This document shows positions 17,425 to 26,800 of a stretch of DNA of 34,017 nucleotides, one piece after another. Numbering within the stretch: the first letter of the stretch is position 1; every line of letters starts with the position of its first letter. The notes beneath the pieces were generated by a model that was not told the origin of the DNA, did not search any database, and worked only from the letters and a program-made list of their open reading frames with translations. A program made the position numbers and the translations under genes. Location: contig NZ_JADGDZ010000032.1 of assembly GCF_016744625.1 (NCBI RefSeq), forward strand, positions 1-34,017. The letters run 5' to 3'. This DNA is from Winogradskyella sp. Its GTDB lineage: Bacteria; Bacteroidota; Bacteroidia; Flavobacteriales; Flavobacteriaceae.

Positions 17425-17835
17425 TTAACAATGCTCATTATAAGCATCCATAAGATTTTCTGAAATTAGTTCTGCAGGACGACCTTCAATATGGTGACGC
17501 TCTAACATGTGTACTAATTCTCCGTTCTTAAATAAGGCCATACATGGCGAACTTGGAGGAAAAGGAATCATGTGTGCTCTTGCAGCATCAACAGCTTCTT
17601 TATCTACACCTGCAAAAACAGTTACTATATTTGTTGGTCGTTTCGCATTTTGTAAACTCATACGAGCTCCTGGTCTAGCATTTGCTGCTGCACATCCACA
17701 AACTGAATTTACAACCACTAAAGTCGTTCCTTCTTTTGCAATAGCATTATCTACAGCTTCTGTTGTATGTAATTCTTCAAAACCAACGTTGGTTAAATCC
17801 TCACGCATTGGTTTTACTAATTCTGCTGGATACAT
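17425..17835 (-). CDS. BrxA/BrxB-family bacilliredoxin
   Basis: The 136-residue thioredoxin-like protein has the defining CGC active site in VNSVCGCAAANARPGARMSL (Cys46, Gly47, Cys48). In Bacillus, BrxA and BrxB remove bacillithiol from oxidised protein cysteines. Several Bacteroidota also make bacillithiol, so the same role is likely in the cytosol here. Later family features are FPPSSPCMALFKNGELVHMLERHHIEG and a terminal cysteine. The gene is monocistronic, with its own -7 element upstream and a strong terminator downstream. Confidence 0.94.
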   Translation of the reverse strand: MYPAELVKPMREDLTNVGFEELHTTEAVDNAIAKEGTTLVVVNSVCGCAAANARPGARMSLQNAKRPTNIVTVFAGVDKEAVDAARAHMIPFPPSSPCMALFKNGELVHMLERHHIEGRPAELISENLMDAYNEHC

Positions 17836-17868
17836 ATTTTTATGTTTTAATTAATCTAAATTGAATTG

Positions 17869-17876
17869 CAAAGATA
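17869..17876 (-). promoter_or_regulatory. Promoter -7 element of the bacilliredoxin gene
   Basis: The minus strand reads TATCTTTG, an exact TAnnTTTG match, 33 bases before the ATG at 17835. No clear -33 element is present. Confidence 0.6.
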
Positions 17877-17891
17877 ACTAAAAATAGCAGG

Positions 17892-17919
17892 CAGCCTTCA
17901 GTCTTCAGTTAGCAGTTTG
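17892..17919 (+). repeat. Degenerate heptamer tandem repeat
   Basis: Four 7-base units (CAGCCTT, CAGTCTT, CAGTTAG, CAGTTTG) follow one another, and a further CAG lies just upstream. It is a short G/C-richer patch in the divergent gap between the bacilliredoxin and DnaJ-type genes, possibly a remnant of a simple-sequence array. Confidence 0.5.
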
Positions 17920-17979
17920 AATGCTACTATTTTGGTTTTGAATAGTAACAAAAACACAATTTTATCTACTAACAAATAG

Positions 17980-17987
17980 TATATTTG
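17980..17987 (+). promoter_or_regulatory. Promoter -7 element of the DjlA-like gene
   Basis: TATATTTG matches TAnnTTTG and lies 25 bases before the ATG at 18013. The -33 element is not obvious. Confidence 0.6.
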
Positions 17988-18012
17988 AAATGAATTAAAA
18001 TAAATTAAACAC

Positions 18013-18801
18013 ATGAGTTTTGCAAAATGGGTAGGAGGAGCGATAGGATGGTCTTTTGGAGGACCAATAGGTGCAATTATTGGTTTAGCGATAGGAAGTT
18101 TTGTTGATAACTTAGCAGGTAATGGAACACCTTTACTAGGAGAAAAACAAACGGGAAGACGAAGACAAGATCCTTATCGTCAAAGACCAACACAGCGAAA
18201 ACAACAGCGACCACAGACTCAATCTGGTGATTTTGAAGTGAGTTTATTGATATTAGCTTCAATAATTATAAAAGCAGATGGTAAACAAGATCAGCGTGAG
18301 CTCGATTTTGTACGTCAGCAGTTTACAAATATGTATGGTAAGCAGAGAGCTAATCATGCTTTTGATTTGTTTAAGCGCATTACTAAACAAAATATATCTA
18401 CAAGACAGGTTTGCAAGCAAATTAAACAAATGATGGATCATGCATCACGTTTGCAGTTACTTCACTTTTTGTTTGGTATAGCAAAAGCAGATGGATTAGT
18501 TACAGAAGACGAATTAAGGCAAATCTACACCATGTCTGGTTATTTAGGCATTAGTAATAAAGATTATGAGAGCATTAAAGCAATGTTTTATAATACCACT
18601 GACAATGCGTATAAAATATTAGAAATCACTAAAGCAGCTCCAGATAGTGAAGTTAAAAAGGCATACAGACGTATGGCTAAGAAATATCATCCAGACAGAG
18701 TTGGGCATTTAGGTAAAGAGCATCAAGAAGGAGCAGAAGCTAAATTTAGACAAGTCCAAGAAGCTTATGAGCATATTCAGAAAGAGCGTGGGTTTAAATA
18801 A
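18013..18801 (+). CDS. TerB plus DnaJ-domain protein (DjlA-like co-chaperone)
   Basis: The 262-residue protein has three parts. A Gly-rich hydrophobic N-terminus (GGAIGWSFGGPIGAIIGLAIG, residues ~8-28) could insert in or associate with the membrane. A basic Gln/Arg linker (45-70) follows. A TerB-like helical domain spans ~75-190, including IIKADGKQDQRELDFV and the matching AKADGLVTEDEL. The C-terminal J domain (~198-262) has the HPD motif His226-Asp228 in KKYHPDRVGHLG. This is the layout of DjlA, a J-protein that stimulates DnaK. It is convergent with the TonB receptor gene, with a gap of four bases and no terminator between them. Confidence 0.9.
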   Translation: MSFAKWVGGAIGWSFGGPIGAIIGLAIGSFVDNLAGNGTPLLGEKQTGRRRQDPYRQRPTQRKQQRPQTQSGDFEVSLLILASIIIKADGKQDQRELDFVRQQFTNMYGKQRANHAFDLFKRITKQNISTRQVCKQIKQMMDHASRLQLLHFLFGIAKADGLVTEDELRQIYTMSGYLGISNKDYESIKAMFYNTTDNAYKILEITKAAPDSEVKKAYRRMAKKYHPDRVGHLGKEHQEGAEAKFRQVQEAYEHIQKERGFK

Positions 18802-18805
18802 TTGC

Positions 18806-21100
18806 TTACAGCGATTTAACCCTTAACCCAATAAAGAAGGTTCTTGGCATTCCTGGTCCATAAACGTAATTACTATCTCTATTTTTACCAGTATCAAAAT
18901 CATTTTGATACGAATTAAAGATGTTCTTAATACCACCAAATATTTCTAATCCAGTATTTAAATTATCTAGTTCAAATAAATAACTACTTCGCCAGCTAAA
19001 TTCATGAAATGTAGGAGTTGTTTTATACTCATTTACTGTTTGTTCTGGTGCGCCTTCAAAATGTGCTAAAAGCATATCGCCAGTGTAAACGTAGTTTAGA
19101 TTGGTGTTAAATTTTTCATTTGGCATGATGCTTAATGTTGCAAAACCATATTGGTTAGGAGTTCTTAGAAATTCATTCTTTGGACTTAAGCCTTCAATGG
19201 TTTCTACAGCTGTTTCAAATTCACTAGTCTGTATAGTAAAACCAGCCTCAAGTTGTACTTTCTTTTTATAGTTTGCTCTAGCCTCTAATGTTATGCCTTT
19301 TACTACTGCCGCATCACCATTTTGTTTTTCAAATAGTTGCCCAAAATTATCTTCACCAATTGGGTTTAGGTAAAAAACATCTTTAAGTCTTGTGTAAAAC
19401 CCTTCTAAAGTAAAACCTGCAATAAAATTTTCTGAAGACTTATCATAATTAATAGAGGCACTAAAACTATTAGAACGCTCTTCAATTAAATCGTCGTCTA
19501 ATGAAACACGAGAAACACCACCTCCGGCAAATGCTATGTGCAAATCTGTATCAAAGGCTTGAGGAGCTCTAAAACCAGTACTCCAAGTTGCACGAAGCTG
19601 AATATTAGATTCAGATTTATATAAAAGTGAGAAACGTGGACTTATAATTGGGTTATCAACCAGATTATTATTGTCAACTCTAAAGCCAGATAATAAATTC
19701 AATTTTGATGTTATTTCCCAATCACTTTGAAAAAACGCACCTAAATTCTTTGTGGTTTGGTCTATTTTGTAATTGTAAGATTCAATAGTATCTACAACAT
19801 CATCGACTAAATATTCAGAACCAAAAGTTAATACATTACTGCCATTAAGGAAATCATTTAAACGATGATTAAACTGAAATCCACCTTGTAGCGTTACTGT
19901 TTTTGAAGTTCCATAAGGAGGGTTTGTAATGTGGTTTTGAATATCAATATCCTCATCAGGAAAAATACCAGTATAATGATCTCTATCTGTTTGTTGGCCA
20001 GCAAAATAAGTGATGATAGAGCTATTATCATTATTAAAATTAATTTGATAGTCTAAACTACCTAATAATACATCGTGAGTACGTTCTTCTGATTGCTGTG
20101 TTAAATATGCAGGACTATCTACCATTTCACCTCCATAACGATATTCATTAAGCTTACTGAAATTAACTTCTAACTTTTGATTTTCTGTTGGAAGGACAAA
20201 GAAATTGGCACCAAAAGAATTATTCTTTAGTGTTGTTAATTCTGAATAATTATCGTCATTATGATCATATAAATCGCGATTACGATTATTTATAAAAAGA
20301 GAAATTCCTGTTTTTTTTGACTCAGAAACTACTGTGGCATTTCCAGAAATTATATGGTCATCTGCGCCACCATTGATGCTTTGATAGGTATAATTGATAT
20401 CATAATTATCTGTTTGTGGAACTTTTGTAATCACATTTACAACTCCACCAATAGCACTAGAACCATATAGAGAAGATCCTCCACCACGAATAGTTTCTAT
20501 ACGCTCAATCATGTTTGTTGGGATTTGCTCTAAGCCATAAAGACCTGTTAAAGGGCTAAAAATTGGACGACCATTTATGAGTATCTGAGAATAGCCTCCT
20601 CCAAGTCCATTAATTCGCAGTTGTGTATAATTACAGGTTTGGCAATCTGTTTCCACGCGCAATCCTGGTTGAAATTTTAAGCCTTCAGATAAGTTGCATG
20701 CTTGTAGGCTATTTAGATTTTTACTGTTTAAAATATTTACGATTACAGCTGAATTGGTTTTGCGTTTAAAAGTTCGTGTACCTGTGACTACTACTTCGTC
20801 TAATAATTCAGTTTTTAAATCAAAATTAAGTACTGTATTGGCTTTTATATTTATTTTTTTTCGTTGTGTTATATAGCCAGTCATGGACACCACAATAGTG
20901 TAAGTACTAGAGTCTATGCCATCTAACTTATAATTTCCTTCCGAGTTACTTGCGGTACCTAAAGGTGTTGTTTCTAAATATACAGTAGCAAATGGGAGTA
21001 GTTGACCTTCCGCTGTTATTTTACCAGAAATAGAATATGTTTCTTGTGCATTTGAAATTTGAATGCTAGCGAGTATAATAAGAATTATCCTGTAAATCAT
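18806..21100 (-). CDS. TonB-dependent outer-membrane receptor, probably for metal uptake
   Basis: The receptor has 764 residues from the ATG at 21100. A TTG at 21118 in frame is part of the promoter -7 element. A signal peptide (MIYRIILIILASIQISNAQ) is followed by a carboxypeptidase-regulatory-like beta domain (~20-105), a plug domain (~110-225, with VVVTGTR, ILINGRPIFSPL and IRGGGSSLYGSSAIGGVVNVIT), and a 22-strand-type barrel ending in aromatic FFIGLRVKSL. The plug carries a CxxC pair (Cys153, Cys156 in DCQTCNYTQLRINGL). It diverges from a DtxR-family regulator and a ZIP transporter across a shared palindrome, so it likely brings a transition metal or its chelate across the outer membrane under metal-dependent repression. 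The ligand is not known. Confidence 0.92.
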   Translation of the reverse strand: MIYRIILIILASIQISNAQETYSISGKITAEGQLLPFATVYLETTPLGTASNSEGNYKLDGIDSSTYTIVVSMTGYITQRKKINIKANTVLNFDLKTELLDEVVVTGTRTFKRKTNSAVIVNILNSKNLNSLQACNLSEGLKFQPGLRVETDCQTCNYTQLRINGLGGGYSQILINGRPIFSPLTGLYGLEQIPTNMIERIETIRGGGSSLYGSSAIGGVVNVITKVPQTDNYDINYTYQSINGGADDHIISGNATVVSESKKTGISLFINNRNRDLYDHNDDNYSELTTLKNNSFGANFFVLPTENQKLEVNFSKLNEYRYGGEMVDSPAYLTQQSEERTHDVLLGSLDYQINFNNDNSSIITYFAGQQTDRDHYTGIFPDEDIDIQNHITNPPYGTSKTVTLQGGFQFNHRLNDFLNGSNVLTFGSEYLVDDVVDTIESYNYKIDQTTKNLGAFFQSDWEITSKLNLLSGFRVDNNNLVDNPIISPRFSLLYKSESNIQLRATWSTGFRAPQAFDTDLHIAFAGGGVSRVSLDDDLIEERSNSFSASINYDKSSENFIAGFTLEGFYTRLKDVFYLNPIGEDNFGQLFEKQNGDAAVVKGITLEARANYKKKVQLEAGFTIQTSEFETAVETIEGLSPKNEFLRTPNQYGFATLSIMPNEKFNTNLNYVYTGDMLLAHFEGAPEQTVNEYKTTPTFHEFSWRSSYLFELDNLNTGLEIFGGIKNIFNSYQNDFDTGKNRDSNYVYGPGMPRTFFIGLRVKSL

Positions 21101-21115
21101 TAATAATTTTTGAAG

Positions 21116-21123
21116 CAAAGGTA
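21116..21123 (-). promoter_or_regulatory. Promoter -7 element of the TonB receptor gene
   Basis: The minus strand reads TACCTTTG, an exact TAnnTTTG match, 15 bases before the ATG at 21100. The left end of the 38-bp palindrome overlaps it by three bases. The TTG at 21118 that could open the same frame is inside this element. Confidence 0.65.
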
Positions 21124-21158
21124 AATAAATTTTTAGTCTAGTCTAAAAATTTATTTAC
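21121..21158. promoter_or_regulatory. 38-bp palindrome, likely operator of the DtxR-family regulator
   Basis: The arms GTAAATAAATTTTTAG (21121-21136) and CTAAAAATTTATTTAC (21143-21158) are perfect reverse complements of 16 bp around a TCTAGT centre, in which only the outer T/T pair fails to match. The core, TTTTTAG, TCTAGT, CTAAAAA, has the TTAG...CTAA look of DtxR/IdeR boxes. It overlaps the -7 of the minus-strand receptor promoter and the -33 region of the plus-strand dtxR promoter, so one occupied site could shut down both. Binding is inferred, not shown. Confidence 0.75.
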
Positions 21159-21174
21159 ATTACTAAAATAAAAC

Positions 21175-21182
21175 TATATTTG
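21175..21182 (+). promoter_or_regulatory. Promoter -7 element of the DtxR-family regulator gene
   Basis: TATATTTG matches TAnnTTTG and lies 19 bases before the ATG at 21201. A TTTA at 21154-21157 with 17-base spacing is a possible -33 element and lies inside the palindrome's right arm. Confidence 0.6.
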
Positions 21183-21200
21183 TATAAAGTTTAAAGAATC

Positions 21201-21857
21201 ATGAATACGTTTTCGGAAGAGAATTATTTAAAGGCAATTTTTCATTTAGAGCGACACTTAGGCGACTCTGTAAGTACTAATGCTATTGCTAAAAAAATGG
21301 AAACTAAAGCCTCTTCTGTTACAGATATGATTAAAAAATTAGCAGACAAAAACCTTGTTATTTATAAAAAATATCAAGGAGTTAATTTAACTGATCAAGG
21401 ACGATTTAGTGCTGCTTCTGTAATTAGAAAGCATCGCCTTTGGGAAGTGTTTTTAGTAAATGAACTTAACTTTAGTTGGGATGAGGTCCATGATGTTGCT
21501 GAGCAATTAGAACATATTAAATCTCCAAAACTCATTAACGAATTAGATGCTTTTTTAGAATTTCCTACTCACGATCCTCATGGTGACCCAATACCAGATA
21601 AGGAAGGAAATATTAAAAAAACAGATAAGATTGTCTTATCAAAAGTAAGTTTAAATGAAGATTGCATTTGTGTTGGTGTTAACGATTCATCTGCTGATTT
21701 TTTAAAATATTTAGACAAGCATCAAATCGCTTTAGGTTCTCATTTAAAAGTTATAGCCAAAGAATCGTTTGATGAGTCTATGACAATTTTGATTAACAAG
21801 ACTAAGCTTAATATATCAAAAGCCGTTTCTAATAATTTATACGTAAAAACAAATTAA
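21201..21857 (+). CDS. DtxR/MntR-family metal-dependent transcriptional repressor
   Basis: The 218-residue regulator has an N-terminal winged helix (SEENYLKAIFHLE; VSTNAIAKKMETKASSVTDMIKKL; VNLTDQG) at ~1-65. A metal-binding and dimerisation domain at ~66-140 contains RKHRLWEVFL, DEVHDVAEQLEH and PTHDPHGDPIP, which carry the expected His/Glu/Asp ligands. The C-terminal ~75 residues look like the FeoA/SH3-type domain found in longer DtxR proteins. Such repressors bind DNA when loaded with iron(II) or manganese(II). It probably binds the palindrome just upstream, controlling itself, the ZIP gene 4 bases downstream and the divergent TonB receptor. Iron versus manganese preference cannot be decided from the sequence. 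Confidence 0.94.
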   Translation: MNTFSEENYLKAIFHLERHLGDSVSTNAIAKKMETKASSVTDMIKKLADKNLVIYKKYQGVNLTDQGRFSAASVIRKHRLWEVFLVNELNFSWDEVHDVAEQLEHIKSPKLINELDAFLEFPTHDPHGDPIPDKEGNIKKTDKIVLSKVSLNEDCICVGVNDSSADFLKYLDKHQIALGSHLKVIAKESFDESMTILINKTKLNISKAVSNNLYVKTN

Positions 21858-21861
21858 TTGT

Positions 21862-22683
21862 ATGGAAAGTATTATCCAATATTTCGAATCTATAGATCCA
21901 GTTTTAGGAGCACTTTATGCGTCTTTATTTACTTGGATTGTAACAGCAGCTGGTGCTTCGTTAGTTTTCTTTTTCAAAGGAATGAATCGCGCACTTTTAG
22001 ACGGAATGCTTGGCTTTACAGGTGGAGTGATGGTTGCTGCGAGTTTTTGGAGTTTATTGGCTCCAGGTATAGAAATGAGTCCTGGTGAAGGTTTTGAAAA
22101 GGTTATTCCTGCTGCGATTGGTTTTGCTCTTGGCGCTTTGTTTCTTTTTGGTTTAGATAAAATTCTACCTCACCTACACATTAATTTTAAAGAAGATGAA
22201 AAAGAAGGTGTAAAAACTCCTTGGAGAAGAACGACACTATTAGTTTTGGCTATTACATTACATAATATCCCAGAAGGATTAGCGGTTGGCGTTTTATTTG
22301 GTGGAGTTGCCGCTGGTATTCCTGAAGCAACAATTGGTGGAGCAGTAGCACTGGCATTAGGAATTGGGATTCAGAATTTCCCAGAAGGCTTGGCAGTTTC
22401 AATGCCATTGCGACGCCATGGTATTAGCAAATTTAAAAGTTTTTGGTTTGGTCAATTATCTGCAATTGTAGAACCAGTAGCTGCAGTAGTTGGTGCTTTA
22501 GCAGTGACTTTCTTTACACCAATACTGCCTTATGCTTTAGCATTTGCAGCAGGCGCTATGATATTTGTTGTGGTAGAAGAAGTTATACCTGAGACACAAC
22601 GCGATAAATATACAGATATAGCCACTTTAGGTTTTATAGGTGGATTTATTGTAATGATGACTTTAGATGTTGGTTTAGGATAA
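21862..22683 (+). CDS. ZIP-family divalent metal transporter
   Basis: The 273-residue inner-membrane protein has about eight hydrophobic helices. The two metal-site helices are plain: TLHNIPEGLAVGV (His134, Asn135, Glu138) and IQNFPEGLAVSMPLRRHG (Asn172, Glu175). Between TM3 and TM4 is a loop containing HLHINFKEDEKEG, a modest metal-binding segment. ZIP proteins import zinc, iron or manganese into the cytosol. The start lies four bases after the DtxR-type stop, so the two are co-transcribed. Together with the divergent outer-membrane receptor this forms a plausible two-membrane uptake route. The specific metal is open. Confidence 0.93.
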   Translation: MESIIQYFESIDPVLGALYASLFTWIVTAAGASLVFFFKGMNRALLDGMLGFTGGVMVAASFWSLLAPGIEMSPGEGFEKVIPAAIGFALGALFLFGLDKILPHLHINFKEDEKEGVKTPWRRTTLLVLAITLHNIPEGLAVGVLFGGVAAGIPEATIGGAVALALGIGIQNFPEGLAVSMPLRRHGISKFKSFWFGQLSAIVEPVAAVVGALAVTFFTPILPYALAFAAGAMIFVVVEEVIPETQRDKYTDIATLGFIGGFIVMMTLDVGLG

Positions 22684-22711
22684 GAATTTCCTCTTATCGA
22701 ATTAATTTTTT
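22679..22711 (+). terminator. Possible terminator after the ZIP gene
   Basis: GATAAGA (22679-22685) and TCTTATC (22692-22698) form a 7-bp stem with a six-base loop, overlapping the ZIP stop codon. A run of six or more T begins about eight bases later, which is further than ideal, so the call is tentative. Confidence 0.4.
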
Positions 22712-23840
22712 AATCATTACCAATTAAACTGAAAGCACCTTTAATAATTACTTTATCTGTAGAGTCTAATAAATTATTATCAATTATTTCAGTATAACCA
22801 TTTGTTGTATTTCCTGTTTGAACTTTTAATTGATTAAAATAATAGTTGTCGTTGATTTCTTCATCTAAAACTAGTATATAAAAAACACTATCTGATTCTA
22901 CGATGGTGTTTTCAGGTAATGCCATTACTGTTTTTGAATCTGTAATAATTTCTGCCTTTACGAACATACCAGTTAAGAATTTTTGTGTCTCATCTTTAGG
23001 ATGTGCATGTACGATTATGGTTCTATTTTCTTGTATCGATGTACCAACTAAATACACAGAAGCTTCAAAATTTTTATCAGAGGACTCAGGTATATTAAAT
23101 ACAATTTTTTGATCCTTTTTAATAGTCATAATGTCTTTTTCGAAAACGGATAATTCAATATGAACATGACTATTATCAATAATCTCTAGTATTGAAGTCG
23201 ATGAAGAAACATACATACCTTTAGAAGCGTTAACTTTGGTTATACTACCACTAATAGGAGAATAAAGGTTAACTACAGATGTAAAAACACCTTCTTCAAC
23301 CCTTGACGAACTAATGTTTAACATTGCGAGTTGCTTTTTAAGACCTCTGTATTTAGCGTTTGCAGTGTTGTATTGACTTTCTGCTTTTAAGTACACTTTT
23401 TTAGAAACAATATTTTCATTAAACATTGTTTTTTGGCGTTCAAATTCAGATTTTAAATAATTTTGCTGCTCCTTTATTTCCAAATATTCTTGTTGCATCT
23501 GTACAAATTCTGGGCTTTCTATTGTTACAACTTTTTGCCCTTTCTTTACAATATCACCAACCAATAAAGGAATCGTTTTTATATAACCTCCAGTAATCGA
23601 ACTAACAACAGCTTTGTTTTCTGGAGGAACATCGATTATTCCATTGACTTTAATGCCAGTCGGAAATACCTTTTCTTCTATAATACTAAATGCCATGTTA
23701 TTATGATTAAACTGGGCTTTAGAAATTTTGACGCGATTATCATTTTGTACACTATCACTTTCCTCTACTTTTTCTGAATTTCCGCATCCTAAAAAGATAA
23801 GTAGTGTGCTAACGGTTAATATTTTATATAAAGATTTCAT
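22710..23840 (-). CDS. RND efflux periplasmic adaptor (CzcB/CusB-like lipoprotein)
   Basis: The 376-residue membrane-fusion protein of a heavy-metal RND system has an N-terminal lipoprotein signal with lipobox IFLGC (Cys19), so it is anchored by lipid and acts in the periplasm. The biotinyl-lipoyl-like half-motif GGYIKTIPLLVGDIVKKGQ lies near 87-105, a helical hairpin spans ~112-175 (QQEYLEIKEQQNYLKSEFER and onward), the second lipoyl half is LYSPISGSITKVNASKG, and a beta-barrel with a C-terminal domain follows. It lies ten bases after the pump gene in the same operon. It would bridge the inner-membrane pump and the outer-membrane factor fused to it. Confidence 0.92.
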   Translation of the reverse strand: MKSLYKILTVSTLLIFLGCGNSEKVEESDSVQNDNRVKISKAQFNHNNMAFSIIEEKVFPTGIKVNGIIDVPPENKAVVSSITGGYIKTIPLLVGDIVKKGQKVVTIESPEFVQMQQEYLEIKEQQNYLKSEFERQKTMFNENIVSKKVYLKAESQYNTANAKYRGLKKQLAMLNISSSRVEEGVFTSVVNLYSPISGSITKVNASKGMYVSSSTSILEIIDNSHVHIELSVFEKDIMTIKKDQKIVFNIPESSDKNFEASVYLVGTSIQENRTIIVHAHPKDETQKFLTGMFVKAEIITDSKTVMALPENTIVESDSVFYILVLDEEINDNYYFNQLKVQTGNTTNGYTEIIDNNLLDSTDKVIIKGAFSLIGND

Positions 23841-23850
23841 AACGTTGTTT

Positions 23851-26800
23851 TTAAAAGGTTAAATAATTTATTGTAATTACAGTTTGGTTGTAAGTATTAA
23901 GATTCTCGAGATGATTAAGTTTAATGTCGTATGCATTTTCGAGACTTAAGATGTATTGGTAAAAATCAATTTCACCGTTTTTAAAGCTACTATTAGCAGT
24001 TTTTAATATTTCATTTGAAAGATCAGCGCCTTCCTGTTCATAATAATCTAAAGCTTTTTGGTGCTGATTTAATTGAGACGTTAATACATTAAATTTGGTG
24101 TTTAATTCTATTTCAAAATTCTGATATTTTTCAACAGCAATAGTCTTAGCAATTTTTGAAGCTTTTATTCTCGAAGATTTTCCTGAAAATAAAATTGGAA
24201 TTTTTAACCCAATCTGATAACCATATAAGTTGGTATTTATTCCAGAATTGGTTCCTAGGAAATACTCTAAACTTATATCTGGTAATAATTGTTGTTTTTC
24301 TAAACGACGTTTAGTTTCTAATAATGAAATTGTGTTTGAATAATATGCTATTTCGGGACTTTCTTTAATATTTACTATATCTAAAGCGGCTTTTGCTAGA
24401 GGAATTTTAGCAACAGTAATACTGTCTTTATTTTGCACGATGCTTATCAATTGATTATAGGCAATTGTAACATCTTCTTTTGCTTTAATAAGATTGAGAT
24501 TAACCCGTCGTTGTTTAGACTTGGCAGTAATTTTTTCTAAATAATTAGTTTCACCAAGCTCAAAACGTCTTTGTGCAACTTTAGAAAAATTATGATACAA
24601 ACTATCTAATTTTTGGTAAACCTGCTCTTTCTGTACAGTATATAAATACTTGTAATAGTATGAAGTGATGTTGCGTTTTAAAGCTTTTTCTTTAATAGAA
24701 TAATTTGAAGACTCTACATCTAAACTTGCCTTATTCACTTTTTTCTGTGTTGAATAAACTGTTGGAAATAGAAAATCTTGTTGTACACCAAACACTCCAA
24801 TTGGTTTGTTATTATTGGCTATATTATTTTGATCATAGCTATAATAGATTTGAGTCTTATCGAAATTGAAGGCGCTATTTATAAGCGCATCTGATTGTTT
24901 AACTTTTAATCTAGAGGCATTTATTCCAGAGTTATTTTCAATAGCAATAGTTATAAGATCTTCAAGTATTTTTTCGCTGTTTTGTCCAAATGAATTGAAA
25001 GAACATAAGCCTATTAATACCAGTAATGTTATTGAACTAGACTTGTTAGGACTTAAGTTTTTACTTTTATCACTAAATCTATTAAAGTAAGCATAGAGTA
25101 CTGGTAAAACAATAAGTGTAAGTAAGGTAGCAGTAAACAATCCACCAATAACAACAGTTGCTAAAGGTCTTTGTACTTCGGCACCTGCATTTGTAGATAT
25201 AGCCATAGGTAAAAATCCTAATGCAGCAGCTGTAGCTGTTAGTAATACAGCACGTAATCTGTCTTTTGTGCCTTGTTTAATAAGTGTTTCCATATTATCA
25301 TAGCCTTTATTTTTTAATTCTTTAAAATGCTCAATTAGAACAATACCATTAAGTACTGCAATTCCAAAAAGCGCAATAAAACCAACACCTGCAGAAATAC
25401 TAAAAGGCATATCTCTAACCCAAAGTAATAGAATCCCACCTACTGCAGCTAATGGAATTGCTGAGAAAATTAAAAGCGCTTCTTTTATAGAGTTGAATGC
25501 GAAGTAAAGCAACACAAAAATGAGAATTAGTGCTATTGGAACAGCAATAAGTAATCTCGATTTAGCAGTTTGTAAATTTTCAAATTGACCTCCATAAGCT
25601 ATATTGTAACCAACAGGTAGATCTATATTTTCATTTATAAGCGCTTGGATGTCGTTAACAACAGATTCCAAATCACGATTTCTTACATTAATACCTACTA
25701 CAATTCTTCTTTTGGTGTCATCTCTAGATATTTTAGCAGCTCCTTTTTGATAGGTTATAGATGCTAATTCGCTCATAGGTATTTTACCTCCATTTGGTAA
25801 ATCTACATACAGGTTTTTAATGTTATCAATGTCTTGTCGTTTTGCTTTATCTAATCTAACGACAAGGTCAAAACGTTTTTCACCTTCAAATACACTACCA
25901 ATGTTTTTTCCAGAGAACCCCATAGATAGCATATTATTTAGATCTTGAATATTAAGACCATAGCGCGCAATTTTTGAGCGATTATATTTTACACTCATTT
26001 GTGGCAAACCATCTATTTTTTCGACTATAATATCTGCTGCACCTTCAACATTTTCTATCAATGATTTTATTTCGCTTCCTTTTTTAGATAGAATACCTAA
26101 ATCTTCTCCAAATATTTTTATAGCAATATCTGCTCGTACACCAGTGATTAACTCGTTAAATCGCATTTCTATAGGTTGGGTAAATTCTACTTCCATTCCG
26201 GGAATGATGGAAAGCGCTTCTTTAAATTTATTAGCAAGTTCGTCTTTAGATGAAGCAGAAACCCATTCACTTTTAGGTTTTAGAGTAATGATAACATCGC
26301 TTTCTTCCATAGACATTGGGTCTGTAGGAACTTCTGCAGCACCAATTCTGGTTACGACTTGTTTTACTTCAGGGAAATTTTCGATTAATATAGTTTCAAT
26401 ATTGGTAGTTATTTTTACTGTTTTACTTAATGAAGTTCCTGTTTTAAGTACAGGTTGAATTACAAAATCACCTTCGTCTAACGTTGGTACAAATTCACCT
26501 CCCATCATAGTGAATAGGTAAAATGAAAACGCCATTAATAAAGCAGCAAGACCAAGCACAAATTTTTTGCTTTGTAAAGCCCAATCAATAATTGGTTCGT
26601 ATAGCTTATTAAGCCAATTCATTAAACGCACAGAAATATTTTTCTTAGTTGATTTTGTTGGTTTAAGAACTAATGCTGCTACAACTGGCACATAACTGAA
26701 ACAAAATAGCATTGCTCCAATTAAAGCAAAACTGAAGGTTAATGCCATTGGTTTAAACATCTTACCCTCAATACCACTTAAAGAAAGAATAGGAATAAAA

